A stretch of DNA of 64,000 nucleotides from Schistosoma mansoni. Taxonomy: Eukaryota > Platyhelminthes > Trematoda > Strigeidida > Schistosomatidae. Positions 11,011 through 22,572 of this stretch are shown piece after piece. A model generated the notes under the pieces. It was not told the origin of the DNA. It saw nothing but the letters and a program-made list of their open reading frames with translations, and did not search any database. The first letter of the stretch is position 1. Every line of letters begins with the position of its first letter. Location: the NCBI RefSeq assembly GCF_000237925.1, contig NC_031498.1, positions 26,484,308-26,548,307 of the forward strand. Reading direction: 5' to 3'. A program made the position numbers and the translations under genes.

Positions 11011-12551
11011 TAATTGGCGACCGCAACAAGCGAACACAAACCAAAAATGGAACCGCCGACGAAATATTCCGTTATGATTCGAATAATCATCATATGCTCA
11101 TTATTACAATAATGTCATATCATCATCTAACGTGGAATTATTGTTTTTGTTCGTATTGACATTAAACTATGACATTTACGCAATCGAATCACTGATCAAA
11201 CAAATTATAATTATATGGACATTACACGTTATGATATTCGAAACTCACTGGATTATTTTTATTATCCAATGACGTAAAATTTTCCTGATTTAAGTGAGTT
11301 CATTCCAATTTTTTTCGTGTCATTTTCGGTCTAATATTACACTCTATCATAGACATAAGTTTGGAGTCATACTCCCGATAGTAGGAACTTATGTTCTCGA
11401 TGCAACTAATGTTCATTCATCCCATTGGTACGCAGCAATCGTCGTTTCCTAAACTTTCAGCGACAACCTAAACCGAACTTCCGCAATCTTTGTTTCACGA
11501 TGATCCCTACTTTAATGTTTATACACAAACCAAATATTCGACGCCGCATTACCAGACGATTAATAATGATTATGTTCATATTATTTATTCATTCACATGT
11601 ATAACTGAATGCTGTATCATCCGTTACCCATAAATACTATTCGATTACTGCTATTAATATTCTATTCTCAATGCACTGTACGCCAGAACATAGAGTTTAG
11701 AGCTAGTCTCTCAAAGATACACTCTTGTTCTTCACATCCAAGTCAGTCTCATTCGCTGTCATTTATTATCATATGTATTGGTATTTTTATTACGCCTTGA
11801 TACGGTTTCGTAACAAACGAGGTTGAGCGCATATCCCTCTAACTACACAAACCACGATAGGCTGCATGACCATAAAGGAATACGACTCCGCATATCTCGT
11901 CTCAGCAGTCATTATCCTGTTCCTCTGGTCATTCTACTAATACATATTTAGCGATAACTCAACGCAAACGACAACGTACACTGACTTCGCATTTTATTAT
12001 CATTATCAATAGCAGTATAGCAATGAATATCAATCGTTGGTGAAGTCATCATCCTACGGCTGGATTATTTTTATCCCACATAAACTTCAGTTATGTAAAT
12101 TCGAATACACTCATCGCCAATCGAACCTATTTACTCTACTGCAGCTTATCAGAACATACTAATATTTCACTGTTTTTTATCCTCATGTTCAGTCAGCACC
12201 ACAGAGCAATTACTGTTATACTTTATTTTCACGACATTTCGAATCGCTTATACGAACATGTTATTTTATCATTCGGACAGTCACTACATAAATGCATGTT
12301 AAATTTTTTTTGTACGCTTACCAATTTACTCATAATCACATGCTAGCATTTCAATTTTTGTCCGCATCTTGACAATATTCATGTACCTTTTTGCATAAGT
12401 ATGACACATTCGTATAATACGCTCACCCCTTATTTGACAGGTGTTGTACAATTTTTTCCCTACATGTTAACACTGTTTACATACCGCTTCAGTGTTATTT
12501 TTCGAAAACAGACATTTTTTTTATAAATGTGCTATTTTCTACAAGGGGGCT

Positions 12552-13010
12552 ATGTAGTATCAGTTTATTTGTTAAGCCCATATACTTTATCCTAGCTACT
12601 GGCCAAGCCAATTCGCCTGTCATGAGTCATATTTTGATCTTGTTAATTATTCGCTTATTAACCTTGACTATACTTTTATATGAGCATATATGTGTACACT
12701 TCGTATCTTATTCATCATATGTCTGTCACTCATTTTTGTCCGACTATAAATGTTGATTAACGCTTGCTTAAATCGAGTTGGCTTCCCAGCCATCTCCACT
12801 GCATGTCATTTCCGCCTCGTTCGCTTCCTTCGCTTATTCGCCTGTTCACTCGCTCGTTATTATTCGCTCAGGTGTTGCTAACTTTCTGACCTGAGTTATT
12901 CGACAATAAACTGTAGTTGCTGCTATCCTTTGTCTTCTGATTTTACGCGCCGTTAAGATTAGAATTATATCGGTTATCGAAACGAACGATTAACGAATCG
13001 CGGCACTACA
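12552..13010 (+). mobile_element. Chimeric LTR (A-type 5' half, B-type 3' half)
   Basis: Bases 12552-12795 match the LTR at 10378. From about 12860 onward the sequence matches the LTR at 20322-20656 (TTCGCTCAGGT, GACAATAAACTGTA, ATTAACGA) and ends GGCACTACA. TG and CA termini are kept. Fossil. Confidence 0.55.
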
Positions 13011-13582
13011 AATTCACTTGGTGTTGTTCGATTGTATCTCGTAGGGTTTGAAGATAGATAAAGAAATCGTAATTGGGACAGAAAGACTCAGCATAATGCG
13101 ATAAAATGTTGAAATTAAAATTAAATGTTATCAGGAGGATCATAGAAACAGATACAAACCAGTTGGGGGCAAAAGGTCTATAGAGAAGATAGATGGGAAG
13201 TAGATGGCTGTGAAGGAAGAAAAGTACGAAGATAAAATAATATTATGAGAGGTTAAGACCATGGTACCCCTTTCTTCTGAACAGATAATTCTCATTTTTA
13301 TGGATGTAAAACTAGTACTTTGGGAATGGTGAAGATATATTTGCCACAAGTAAATAAATTTAGTAGTATCGTGATCATCAGTCTACCTAACTTTGAAAAC
13401 CATTCAAAACTTGTTAGCATTGGACGGCCTTTTTGTATATTCTAAGGGGAGATCACAGTTTATTTGATACTTAGGAATAACAGTAAGATAAGAAACAATA
13501 AATAAGATCGTAGAATGAATCCATATGATTCCACTATAATTATTGTCATTGCTTTATTTACAGATGATCCAATGATTCCAAC
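13011..13582. other. No gene seen
   Basis: Near 13400-13440 a short TTAGCATTGGACGGCC resembles the SINE family but is too short to call. Confidence 0.4.
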
Positions 13583-14108
13583 CTTTATTTATTTATTATT
13601 ATTTATGTTGGTACAAAAAGGCACCAGATACAAATGCGCCTCACAAATCTTATTTGATTTGTGTGAGGGCTGTGATACTGCCCAGGTGCCCAGACTGAAG
13701 CAGGTGGTTTTCTTAGGGGGCCACACCCAGAGCCTTTGACCTAAGATCTGATCCACAAGACAGTGGAGCATTGTAAGGAGATGCAGGCCAGTGGTAGCCG
13801 GTGACCAACAATTGATTCATACTCCATTTGTTCCATCAGGATACTGGAGCCCATGTGCACCATTGGTTTGGAATCAGGGTTTTCCAACTCCCCTAAGTGA
13901 ACTTTCCGTGTCCGCCAACCTGGTTAAAGCGCTGGATATTCGTTTTTCGTCCTCTCAATTTCGTAAACAACACCTGTGGCACGAGAAGGCAGTGAGTAGG
14001 ACTTCCCTGGTAGAGGCTGTATACGCGTGGCCATGTGAGAGCATTTGGAGAGGGAGAGCGGATTCTCCACATTCTCGGCCGTACCAGGGCATTTTGGGGC
14101 TCAAATAA
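13583..14108 (-). repeat. R510 repeat, near full length
   Basis: Copy of the roughly 510 bp AAATA-tailed family (described at 51097-51606). It is reversed here, so the tail appears as TTTATTTATTT at the left and the unit ends at GCATTTTGGGGC on the right. The 3' hairpin (CACAAATC/GATTTGTG) is kept. Confidence 0.85.
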
Positions 14109-14684
14109 GAAGAAAGAGGAAGAGAATTTTTAGAAGAGATTTTCTATCACAAGACAGTTAATTCATTAATATTCTAGTGCTAATAAGAATCAATGTAATT
14201 TATATGGCATTACTGAGTTACATGCGTAACAATACAATGATAATACTTATGATGTTCAACCTTAACAGTAACTAAACTTTACTTTTTGCATAATAAATAA
14301 AAGCAACTGAATTGAAATTCATTTTATTACTCTTCTGTGTACTTTTTTGAAGACATATGTTATTGTTTTAGTTTCCTAATTTTTACTAATGATTTATAAA
14401 TACCTGTTCAGATTGAAAATACTTCATATGGTAAACTGAATCATACTAGTTGAAGAAAATCAGATGTTTTATATGAATCCTTTATTTCTATTTGTTTCCA
14501 AGAAAAAAGAGAGAAAACATATTATGACCTTGTTTTTCTCACTTTTCTGGGAGGGAGGAGTATGGTTCTTTCATTAAGACAAACTTGATAATGACATAGA
14601 CAGAGTTGGTTGATAATAAGTGATTATATGAAAAAATCCATTTTGAATATACGGAGTTAGTATAGAATATTGGATTTCGTTTAT

Positions 14685-14687
<3 letters not shown>
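14109..14687. other. No gene seen
   Basis: AT-rich spacer between an R510 copy and the TA run ahead of the RTE LINE. Confidence 0.5.

Positions 14688-14732
<45 letters not shown>
14688..14732. repeat. (TA)n microsatellite
   Basis: About 22 TA units directly upstream of the RTE LINE. The element may have inserted at or next to this run. Confidence 0.95.
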
Positions 14733-14733
<1 letters not shown>

Positions 14734-14739
14734 CTATTC

Positions 14740-17485
14740 TAGAGTTACTGCCGGTCCCAAGCCCGGGTAAAGGAGGAGGGTTGGGCATGGGGTTAGCGAC
14801 CCCATCCCGTAGAAAAGCTAACTTGCTAAAAAAAACGCTAACCAGAAAAAATAATTCAAACCATTTAAACTCTGCCCTGGCACTTGAAGGAATAATTATG
14901 ACGTCTCATGATGAAAGCCGAAATTCTTCGGAAGTCACGAGACCGATGAACCTTCTGACAACCAGAGCAACACTTTTTATAGGTATATGGAACGTCCGGA
15001 CAATGTGGGAGACAGGAAAGATCAGCCAAATAGCAATGGATATGAGGAGATACAACTTGGCAGTACTCGGAATCAGCGAAACCCATTGGACACAAACTGG
15101 ACAACAAAGGCTAGGTACAGAAGAGATGCTGCTGTACTCCGGTCACAAAGGTGAAAATGCTCCACACGCTCAGGGAGTTGCTCTAATGCTGTCCAAAGAA
15201 GCACAAAATACACTTGTAGGATGGGATCTTCATGGACCCAGGATAATCAAAGCATCATTCAGAACAAAGAAGGAGGGGATCACAATGAACGTTATCCAAA
15301 GTTATGCACCCACCAATGATAGCAACGACGATGATAAAGATCAGTTCTATGAAAGGCTGCAATCAATTATATAGAAGTGCTCACGAAAGGACCTCACCAT
15401 CCTGATGGAAGATCTAAATGCTAAAGTTGAAGTGGACAACACAGGATATGAAGATGTAATTGGACGACATGGATTAGGAGAGAGAAATGAAAATGGGGAG
15501 AGACTTGCAAACCTATGTGCATTCAACAAACTGGTTATAGGTGGCACAATATTCCCACACAAGCGCATACACAAGGCTACATGGATCTCACCGGATCACA
15601 CCACAGAGAACCAGATAGATCATATCTGTATCAACAGGAAATTCCGAAGGATGATGGAAGATGTGAGAACCCGGAGAGGAGCTGACATAACTTCAGATCA
15701 CCACCTGGTTGTGGCCAAGATGAAACTGAAGCTAAAGAAACACTGGACAACTGGACAAACAACACTACAAAGGTTCAATACAGCCTTCCTTCGAGATAGT
15801 GACAAGCTCCATGAATTCAAGATAACTCTCAACAACAGGTTCCAGGCTCTACAGGATCTACTGAAAGAACAAGAAACTACTTTGGAGGACAACTGGAAAG
15901 GGATAAAAGAAGCACTAACTTCAACGTGTCAGGAGGTTCTTGGTCCTAAGAAGCATCATCACAAGGAATGGATCTCTATGGGAACCCTAGACAAAATTCA
16001 AGAAAGGAAGAACAAGAAACTAGCAATTAACAACAGCCGAACACGAGCAGAGAAAGTCAAAGCACAAGCAGACTACGCAGAAGCAAACAGGGAAGTGAAG
16101 AAAAGCATTAAAGCCGACAAGCAGAAATACATGGGAGAACTAGCAACGGCGGCGGAAAAAGCTGCAAGAGAAGGGAATATGAAACAACTATATGATACAA
16201 CGAAGAAATTGGCAGGGAGATATAGCAAACCAGAGAGACCAGTCAAGGACAAAGAAGGAAAGACAATCACTGAGATTCAAGAACAGAGGAAAAGATGGGC
16301 AGAATACTTCGAGGAACTGCTGAATAGACCAGCCCCATTGAATCCACCGAACATCGAAGCAGCCCACACCGACCTTCCAATAGATGTCACTCCACCAACG
16401 ATCGAAGAAGTCAAGATGGCCATCAGACAAATCAAAAGTGGGAAGGCGGCAGGACCTGACAATATACCAGCTGAGGCTCTGAAGTCAGACATTGAAATGA
16501 CTGCAAATATGCTTCACCTTCTATTCAAGAAGATTTGGGAAGAGGAACAAGTGCCAATGGACTGGAAAGAAGGATATCTCATCAAGATACCAAAGAAAGG
16601 AGATCTGAGCAAATGTGAGAACTACAGAGGCATCAGTTTGTTATCAGTACCAGGAAAAGTTTTCAACAGAGTGCTGCTGAATCGGATGAAAGACGCAGTA
16701 GACGCCGAACTTAGGGATCATCAGGCTGGATTCCGTAAGGATCGGTCGTACACAGACCAGATTGCGACACTACAGATCATCGTAGAACAATCAGTTGAGT
16801 GGAACTCATCACTATACGTCAACTTCATTGACTATGAGAAGGCGTTTGACAGCGTGGATAGGAGAACATTATGGAAACTTCTTCGACACTATGAAGTTCC
16901 TGAAAGGATAGTCAACATTATTCAAAACTCATACGATGGACTACAGTGCAAAGTGGTGCATGGAGGACAGCTGACAGATGCATTTCCAGTAGGGACCGGA
17001 GTCAGACAAGGCTGTCTACTCTCCCCATTCCTCTTTCTTCTGGCGATTGACTGGATTATGGAGACTTCGAAATCTAAGGGGAAGCACGGAATACAATGGA
17101 CATCTCAGAGTCATTTAGATTATTTGGACTTCACAGATGACCTAACACTTCTATCTCATGCACACGAACATATTCAGACGAAGACAGCAAATGTAGCAGC
17201 AGCCTCTGCATCCAGAGTAAAGGAGGAGGATCGGGCGTAGAACATTCATTGAGGAAATCACAAAACCGCGTCATGAGCCAAGCACTAACTTGGAACTCTG
17301 AAGGAAAAACGAAAAGCGGAAGACCAAAGAACTCAGTGCGTCAGAGAATTAGAAGCAGACATCAAAAGGATCAATAGCAACTAGAAACAACTGGAATGGA
17401 TTGCTCAAGACAGAATTGGATGAATAATTCTGATGGGCAACCTATGCTCTTCTACAATGGGTAACAGGCGTAAAGAACCAAGTAA
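14740..17485 (+). mobile_element. RTE-clade LINE (SR2/Perere-3 type), internally deleted
   Basis: This is the longest LINE of its type here. It begins just after the TA run with a GC-rich leader (GCCGGTCCCAAGCCCGGG), then an apurinic endonuclease and reverse transcriptase polyprotein, and ends near TAACAGGCGTAAAG, the same 3' end as the fragment at 3186-3670. RTE elements copy themselves by target-primed reverse transcription. Around 17200-17240 the reading jumps from just past the RT YADD region to the sequence around QALTWN. About 150 codons present in intact family members are therefore missing. The element cannot be autonomous. The exact named family is inferred. Confidence 0.85.
14760..17240 (+). 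pseudogene. RTE endonuclease-reverse transcriptase pseudogene
   Basis: One frame covers both open stretches, interrupted by a single in-frame TAG at 15372-15374. Endonuclease motifs: IWNVRTM, LGISETHW, QSYAPT, an EDLNAKV where GDLNA is usual, and SDHH near 15700. RT motifs: AGPDNIPAEALK, NYRGISLL, HQAGFRKDRS, FIDYEKAFDSVD, GVRQGCLLSPFLF, and DFTDD in place of the usual FADD. The Gly-to-Glu and Ala-to-Thr changes sit in conserved motifs but leave the acidic residues. The frame then ends early at the internal deletion. The ATG at 14670 lies in the flanking TA run and is not the element's own start. Confidence 0.85.
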
Positions 17486-18094
17486 TATCAATGTGATAAA
17501 TGTCGTTCTTCTTTTCATTGTAAACTATAAAATATAAATTACATTTTTATAAAATAAATACATGAATTACAATCTTTGTTTGTTTCATACTAAATCTTAA
17601 AATCGAATAATATATTCTCCTAATATTCATCATTTTTGTTCTGTTAAATTCACAAGAGAATGATTACGACTATTTAAGGTAAAAAGAAGTTTAAGGACAA
17701 TGAGTAGTCACGTAGACCGTCGTATACCAAAGTTTTCCATTGTTTTTGGAGACATCGAACAAATGCTACCGGCCGGTAGCTTGAAGACTTATCGTAACGA
17801 TAGATAGTCCTCCTCTTATTTTAAGAAGAAATAAAACTAGTGATCGGACAAATCATTATTAGAATCTTGGAACAGAACAGTCGAAACGTGAGGCCATCTT
17901 TTCAAGTACACAAATTTCTCAACACTTAATATAAAATAATAAGTGTGGTATGTACACAAAACAAAGAAAAGGCTAAACACTTGAGCCGCAATATTTTGAC
18001 ACTGCTCAGATGATCATAACCAATCGACCTAGGTTAAAAGTGATTCTTAAGGGGGCCCGTATGACTCCGTTTGAATCGCACGAATGGTTGTTAC
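17486..18094. repeat. Gene-free; decayed relative of the 19250/21130 repeat
   Basis: Most of the stretch is unassigned. Around 17950-18000, AAACACTTGAGC and the following bases resemble the 3' part of the paired repeat at 19250 and 21130. Confidence 0.3.
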
Positions 18095-18330
18095 TGAAAT
18101 ATACTTATCGCTAACCCTCGTATACAATCATAGATTCAACTCATGTTGGTAAATAACGGGATTAAATAAGTCAGGTACGAGAATGGATTTCAAATACGTG
18201 TATCTCATACAATCATCGATCGAGAAAAATGATCGAAGAGAAGAGAGCAAAACAAGATGATATGCGGTGGAGTGAGCGAATAATTAGCAAGGACAAAATG
18301 TGACTCGAGCTGAATGAACAAACAGGTCTA
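18095..18330 (-). mobile_element. LTR A partial copy
   Basis: Minus-strand match to the 3' half of LTR A (TCGTATTTGACTTATTTAA-like in reverse) plus a short internal part that also follows the LTR at 42001. Fossil, truncated. Confidence 0.5.
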
Positions 18331-18699
18331 GTGTCCATTGAAAAACAGTGCCATGTGTACTAGCCTCCCATTTTCTAGGACCATATCTTTGATCAAGTCA
18401 CTTCCCTCGACATATCAGAGTGAACCAGTATATATCCTACTTTAGATGCTGCATTATCTGATGCACTAATCTTGAGCCTAGGTTTACTTCAGTGACAGTA
18501 AACGCAATATTGGCTTCACCGAACAACTTCTCTTTCGGCTCTGAAATTACATGTACAACAGAGTTTTATTACTGGGAATCTGAAGTTATCAGCATTTGGA
18601 ATTAAAAAACCATACTGAGACCTCTTCTTTCTTTGACTTCTACGGACAATCTCTTAGGTTGTAAAGTGGTTAATCTGCTCTGTATAATATATATTTAAT

Positions 18700-18782
18700 C
18701 TATACTGACTTTACTGATTGGCTAATATTTCTCAGTGTCGCTTGAAATGCGTTCAAGAGCGTCCATAAATTATAGTCTCGCC
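18700..18782. mobile_element. Merlin-like terminal inverted repeat
   Basis: In reverse the end reads GGCGAGACTATAATTTATGG and continues with a GAACG-containing stretch. This matches the left terminus of the Merlin relic at 57598. Only one end is seen; no transposase lies next to it. Confidence 0.45.
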
Positions 18783-19249
18783 TTAAACTCTACCACTGTC
18801 ATCAATTCTTATAATTTAGTGGCCACCATCTATGATGTACGATTATAATAACGTTATAAATTCCTTTGGGACCACTTGACGCTGCGTTTAATATTACCAT
18901 CGGATTTGACTTTTTCGTCACTCTGTTGGTGCCAACATGTGCAAAGGAAGGCGATGAACTGAGACATCGCGACACATTTTTGGGCCTCATCCTTATTTCT
19001 ACGTTGTCCACTGTCTAAATGAAAAACTAGTTCTAAATAAATTTCCAAAACAGTTCTATGACTTGAAAACTGATTTAAAAGCCGTATTTCTATCTCGCGG
19101 TAAATGACATTATACATTCGTCAAAAATTCATTAATCGGGTCTTACTGGAACAGTTTTTCCATAACTGCATCTCAAGAAAGCATTGATTTCCATTTATCC
19201 ATACAATAAGATTAGACTAGTGATTTGGTTTTATATGACAGCGCAAGTA
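18783..19249. other. No gene supported
   Basis: Two overlapping minus-strand frames of 69 and 87 codons occur but show no domain. Confidence 0.35.
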
Positions 19250-19545
19250 AAGCATATTTCGTGCCTTATAGGTAACCCTCGTGCTATTGATAGAAGAAAC
19301 CAGAGAAGTAGTGAATAGGTCTTTATTTCGATCTTCGCGCAGTCACAGTGGAGCGTGGGATTATCTGTTCAGACAAACAAAGGCTCTCAACATTCCATAT
19401 AAGATAATAGGGAATATAACGCTTACAAAAGGTAAGGAAGTGAATGAGTACTTGAACAATACTGTTTTAGCATATGCTTGGTTGTTTGGGGTCAACTCTT
19501 AACCAACCAACCTGAGCTGTTACACATATATTGTCATAGAAACAG
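19250..19545 (+). repeat. Repeat unit, first of a pair
   Basis: It shares about 290 bp with 21130-21410, including TTTCGTGCC, ATAGAAGAAACCAGA and GAGCTGTTACAC. The two are in the same orientation about 1.87 kb apart. The family is not recognised; it may be an internal fragment of a retroelement. Confidence 0.55.
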
Positions 19546-20321
19546 CATTTTCATAAGGGCTATCAAAACTGCCCAACAAACAATGCTGACATAGTAAGGT
19601 TTTTATGGTTTTGTGAATTCAGTTGATTTTCACCATTTTGTTTAACGCTTATGCTAAAAATAGTTTGATATTGAAGATGGTAGCTTTTTTCATGGTTTTT
19701 AATGTTATACATCTGCTTCAGGTGATAACAACGCATAATGAACTATAAATATTAGCTCCTCTAGTTAGATATATAAGCAAACAAATCACTATATTCCAGG
19801 ATATAGAGCAGACTTACTTGCGAAAGGTGCAGTTATGTGGAAATTTTACCAGGGACTAAAAAAACTTCTCGGTGCTACTATTTATTGCATGGAGCTTCAG
19901 TTCTTAGGTTGCTGATATTCTTGCAAAATAAGCAGTGACAGAGATATGTACTTATATAAACTGTGATTCAAAAAACTCACACAAATGCATGCTTTTTAAC
20001 TAAACTCGCTAAGTGTATTGGAGCTTGAATGAAACACAATTAAATATGGGATGAGACTGATTATCAAAGACAGGTCGTAGTTGTTTGATAAAGTAACAAG
20101 CAAATCAAGGTAGTTTTAAGTCACAGATGTGTTATCAATTTCTTTGGATAATTATGCTACTGTGTTTGGCTGAAGGCATTGTAAAATCTCGTTGATAATT
20201 CTAGTGTATAGCAACCATCTTACAATCAATTTCGATTATGGTTAATTTCGTTAAGCCTTTTTATTAACTTACTTGACAGACATTGTCATTTGGATGATAA
20301 CAGTTTGCATATTCTTTGTAC
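19546..20321. other. No gene seen
   Basis: AT-rich; nothing recognised on either strand. Confidence 0.5.
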
Positions 20322-20656
20322 TGTTATGACCACTGGAGCACGTGACACTCTAGTCAAAATGTATCATTCGATGACTCATACTCAGCTCCCATACATGTAC
20401 GCACGCAAATCCTTTTATCAGCTTTTGTTTTGGTTTGCTGTGCCCTTATTCAATTTGACTGTAAATTGCTTGCTACTCGCTCGATTGCTGCTCTCTCGCT
20501 TGTTGATATTCGCTCAGGTACTGGTAGCTTTTCGACCTGAGTTATTTGACAATAAACTGTAAATGCTGCTTCTTTTTGCCTTCTGATTTCATGCACCGTT
20601 AAGATTGGTATTATAACAGTTATCAAACTGAACGATTAACGAAGCACGGCACCACA
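20322..20656 (+). mobile_element. Solo LTR, type B (gypsy-like)
   Basis: Starts TGTTATGACC and ends GGCACCACA, about 335 bp, with an AATAAACTGTA polyadenylation-like site. Its 3' half matches 12860-13010. The length fits the LTR of schistosome Boudicca-type elements. No clear target duplication. Fossil. Confidence 0.55.
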
Positions 20657-21129
20657 AGTGTCGAGACTCAATTAATTAGAAAGTGCGTTTAACAACTTGG
20701 ATACAACTGTGACAGCAGTTTACCAATATCGTCCATGGTAAGCTCACAAAACACCAGATGTCAAACGCTACATGTTGGCTTATTACTCAACAGAAACAGT
20801 CTTAAATGTAGGCTTTGACTCGACAACTGTCGTCTCGAAAATCTCCAGAAACACAATCTTATGTGCAAGGATGGTTGTACACGGTTTTAATTCAGGTGAC
20901 CTCTAGATCACCGTTTTTGCACGGATCAGAAAGCCAGGTTGGGAGTGAAAATATTTAGACCTGAAGGATGAATTCGTTTGAAGTGCAGCATTTGTAGATG
21001 AACAACGTCATCTTCTTTGTCTAGGTTATGGTAATGAGTTAGAAGGCGCATTCTCTTCTGAAGAATGTTGACTGTTATCATCATCTACATCCTGAGTCTG
21101 ATGCACTGCGTTTACGTCTATATGTCTGA
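20657..21129. other. No gene seen
   Basis: Unassigned sequence between the LTR and the second repeat copy; possibly a retroelement internal part. Confidence 0.3.
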
Positions 21130-21410
21130 ATTTCGTGCCTGAAGGTAACCTTCGTTCTACTGATAGAAGAAACCAGACTGGTAGTGAAAAGGTCTTCATT
21201 TTGGTCGTGAGACAGTCATAATAGAGCGGGGGGTTACCTGTTCAAACATACAAATCTTTTCAACTTTCATTATAAGATAATAAGGAACAGTGCCCATATG
21301 AGATAAGGAAGTGAATAAACACTTGAGCTCTATTATTTTGAAATGTAGTTAGTTGTTTAAGGTCAGCCCTAAAGTAATGAACCTAAGCTGTTACACTAAC
21401 ATAACTGACT
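21130..21410 (+). repeat. Repeat unit, second of a pair
   Basis: Partner of 19250-19545, diverged by scattered substitutions and small gaps. Confidence 0.55.
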
Positions 21411-21424
21411 TGATATACGTTAGA

Positions 21425-21813
21425 GAAAAAACGGGGTTCGGGATTCGTATATTTCTCACACTCATTGATACAGACAGACAGTCGGAGGGAAGAAGTAAAG
21501 AGAGCAAAGATAAGTGAAACGACGCGGAGGATGACGTTGAGAAAAAGAAGAACGAATCGACGCACATCAAAGAGGCATGTGAACCAACTCAATTGATCCA
21601 AGCCTGACTCGATATATATAGTCAGGCAAAAATAAGTTACAGACGCCCAGTGAATGGGTTAAGCAATTAACACACATACGACCATACGAAAACAGTCATG
21701 GTTAATGAGCAGATAATTAACAAGGTCGAAATATGGTTTGAGAAGATTGAATAAACTGGCCTATCTAGAAGCTAGAATAGCCTATGTGGATTTGATATAG
21801 TAGCAGCAACTAC
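21425..21813 (-). mobile_element. LTR A solo copy
   Basis: Full-length-looking LTR A in reverse. It ends with AGCAACTACA on the plus strand (that is, TGTAGTTGCT as its own start). The TATA-like part is at about 21612-21625. Fossil. Confidence 0.55.
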
Positions 21814-22500
21814 AAAGATCTAATTGTGAGATTTAATAACGAAAACCAATTGCAAAATAAGTCTGTTATACCTATTCACACAACATACTTGGTCTGCGTA
21901 TAATCTTTAAATAATTATTTACTACAGAGATCCTATTACCTCATGCACTTTTTTCGGGAAGGTCTCAAAATTGTTGTAACTGGTATATCGTCGCGATAGC
22001 ATAATTTCATTGAAAATTTGTCCTGTAACACGTCAGGTACTTGGTAACCTCCATCAGTGAACGATACCGCTGGATCATGGCAGCAGAGGAATCCTCGTCA
22101 ATCAAGTAAACTCATTTGTGATTGCTATCTCCGAGAGGGCTTACATGTAGCATTCGTTTCATATCATGCATCATTTTCTTATTTAACATACCATTTTTGT
22201 AAGTGTTATTTTTCTACTGTTTTGCCTTGCTCATTAACATACACCTCGGTTTGTAGTGTTTATAATTTCTCTTCTATATCATTAGTAACAGTGAATATTT
22301 TTATATCTGGAATAAGCTCTTTTGCTAAAACCCACCACAACTGTCGAGTTTGTGAAGTGCGGCCATGTGCTCAGGGCACGCACCATACACACTATCAAAG
22401 ATTTATAATAGTGTTGCTCCACTAAGAAACAGATGCAAAAAAACTATCTGATTTATTCTTTCTCGTCCCAAAAATATTGGACTTAAAGCGCTCACTGTAT
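21814..22500. other. Upstream region of HIKESHI; no other gene
   Basis: A 122-codon frame at 22057-22425 shows no domain. It is followed by the pyrimidine-rich tract that leads into HIKESHI. I see no canonical promoter. Confidence 0.35.
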
Positions 22501-22542
22501 GAACTTTTTCACTACCCCTCTTTTTATGTTTTTCTAGTGTTA
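22501..22542 (+). promoter_or_regulatory. Candidate trans-splice acceptor of HIKESHI
   Basis: A pyrimidine-rich tract ends in TTTTTCTAG (AG at 22536-22537), only five bases before the ATG. Schistosomes add a spliced leader to many mRNAs, and such a tract so close to the start fits that. An ordinary cis-acceptor of an upstream non-coding exon is the alternative. Confidence 0.4.
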
Positions 22543-22572
22543 ATGTTTGCGGTATTGGTTGCTGGAAGACCA
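22543..22572 (+). CDS. HIKESHI: HIKESHI exon 1
   Basis: Ten codons from the ATG, ending AGACCA before the donor GTATGT. Reading through the donor meets an in-frame TAG at the micro-intron's own acceptor, so splicing is required. Confidence 0.88.

Larger units (their letters stand above)
10378..13010 (+). mobile_element. LTR-bounded composite without coding capacity
   Basis: Two LTR-like sequences in the same orientation enclose about 1.5 kb that has no gag or pol frame. A primer-binding-like site follows the first, and a purine tract (AAGGGGGC) precedes the second. AATT occurs on both outer sides and could be a 4 bp target duplication. The two LTR 3' halves differ (see 12552-13010). The unit is therefore either a recombinant between two LTR families or two independent fossils. 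It looks non-autonomous. Confidence 0.45.

Noticed and set aside
13388-13450. Further Sm-alpha SINE copy
   Set aside because: Only about 16 bases around GCATTGGACGGCC resemble the family.
13791-14108. Open frames of 60-144 codons in R510 copies (also 51159-51593, 53058-53264, 54918-55151, 55432-55638) as possible protein genes
   Set aside because: They are shared only because the repeat is shared. Both strands are open, starts differ between copies, and older copies are broken. No domain is recognisable.
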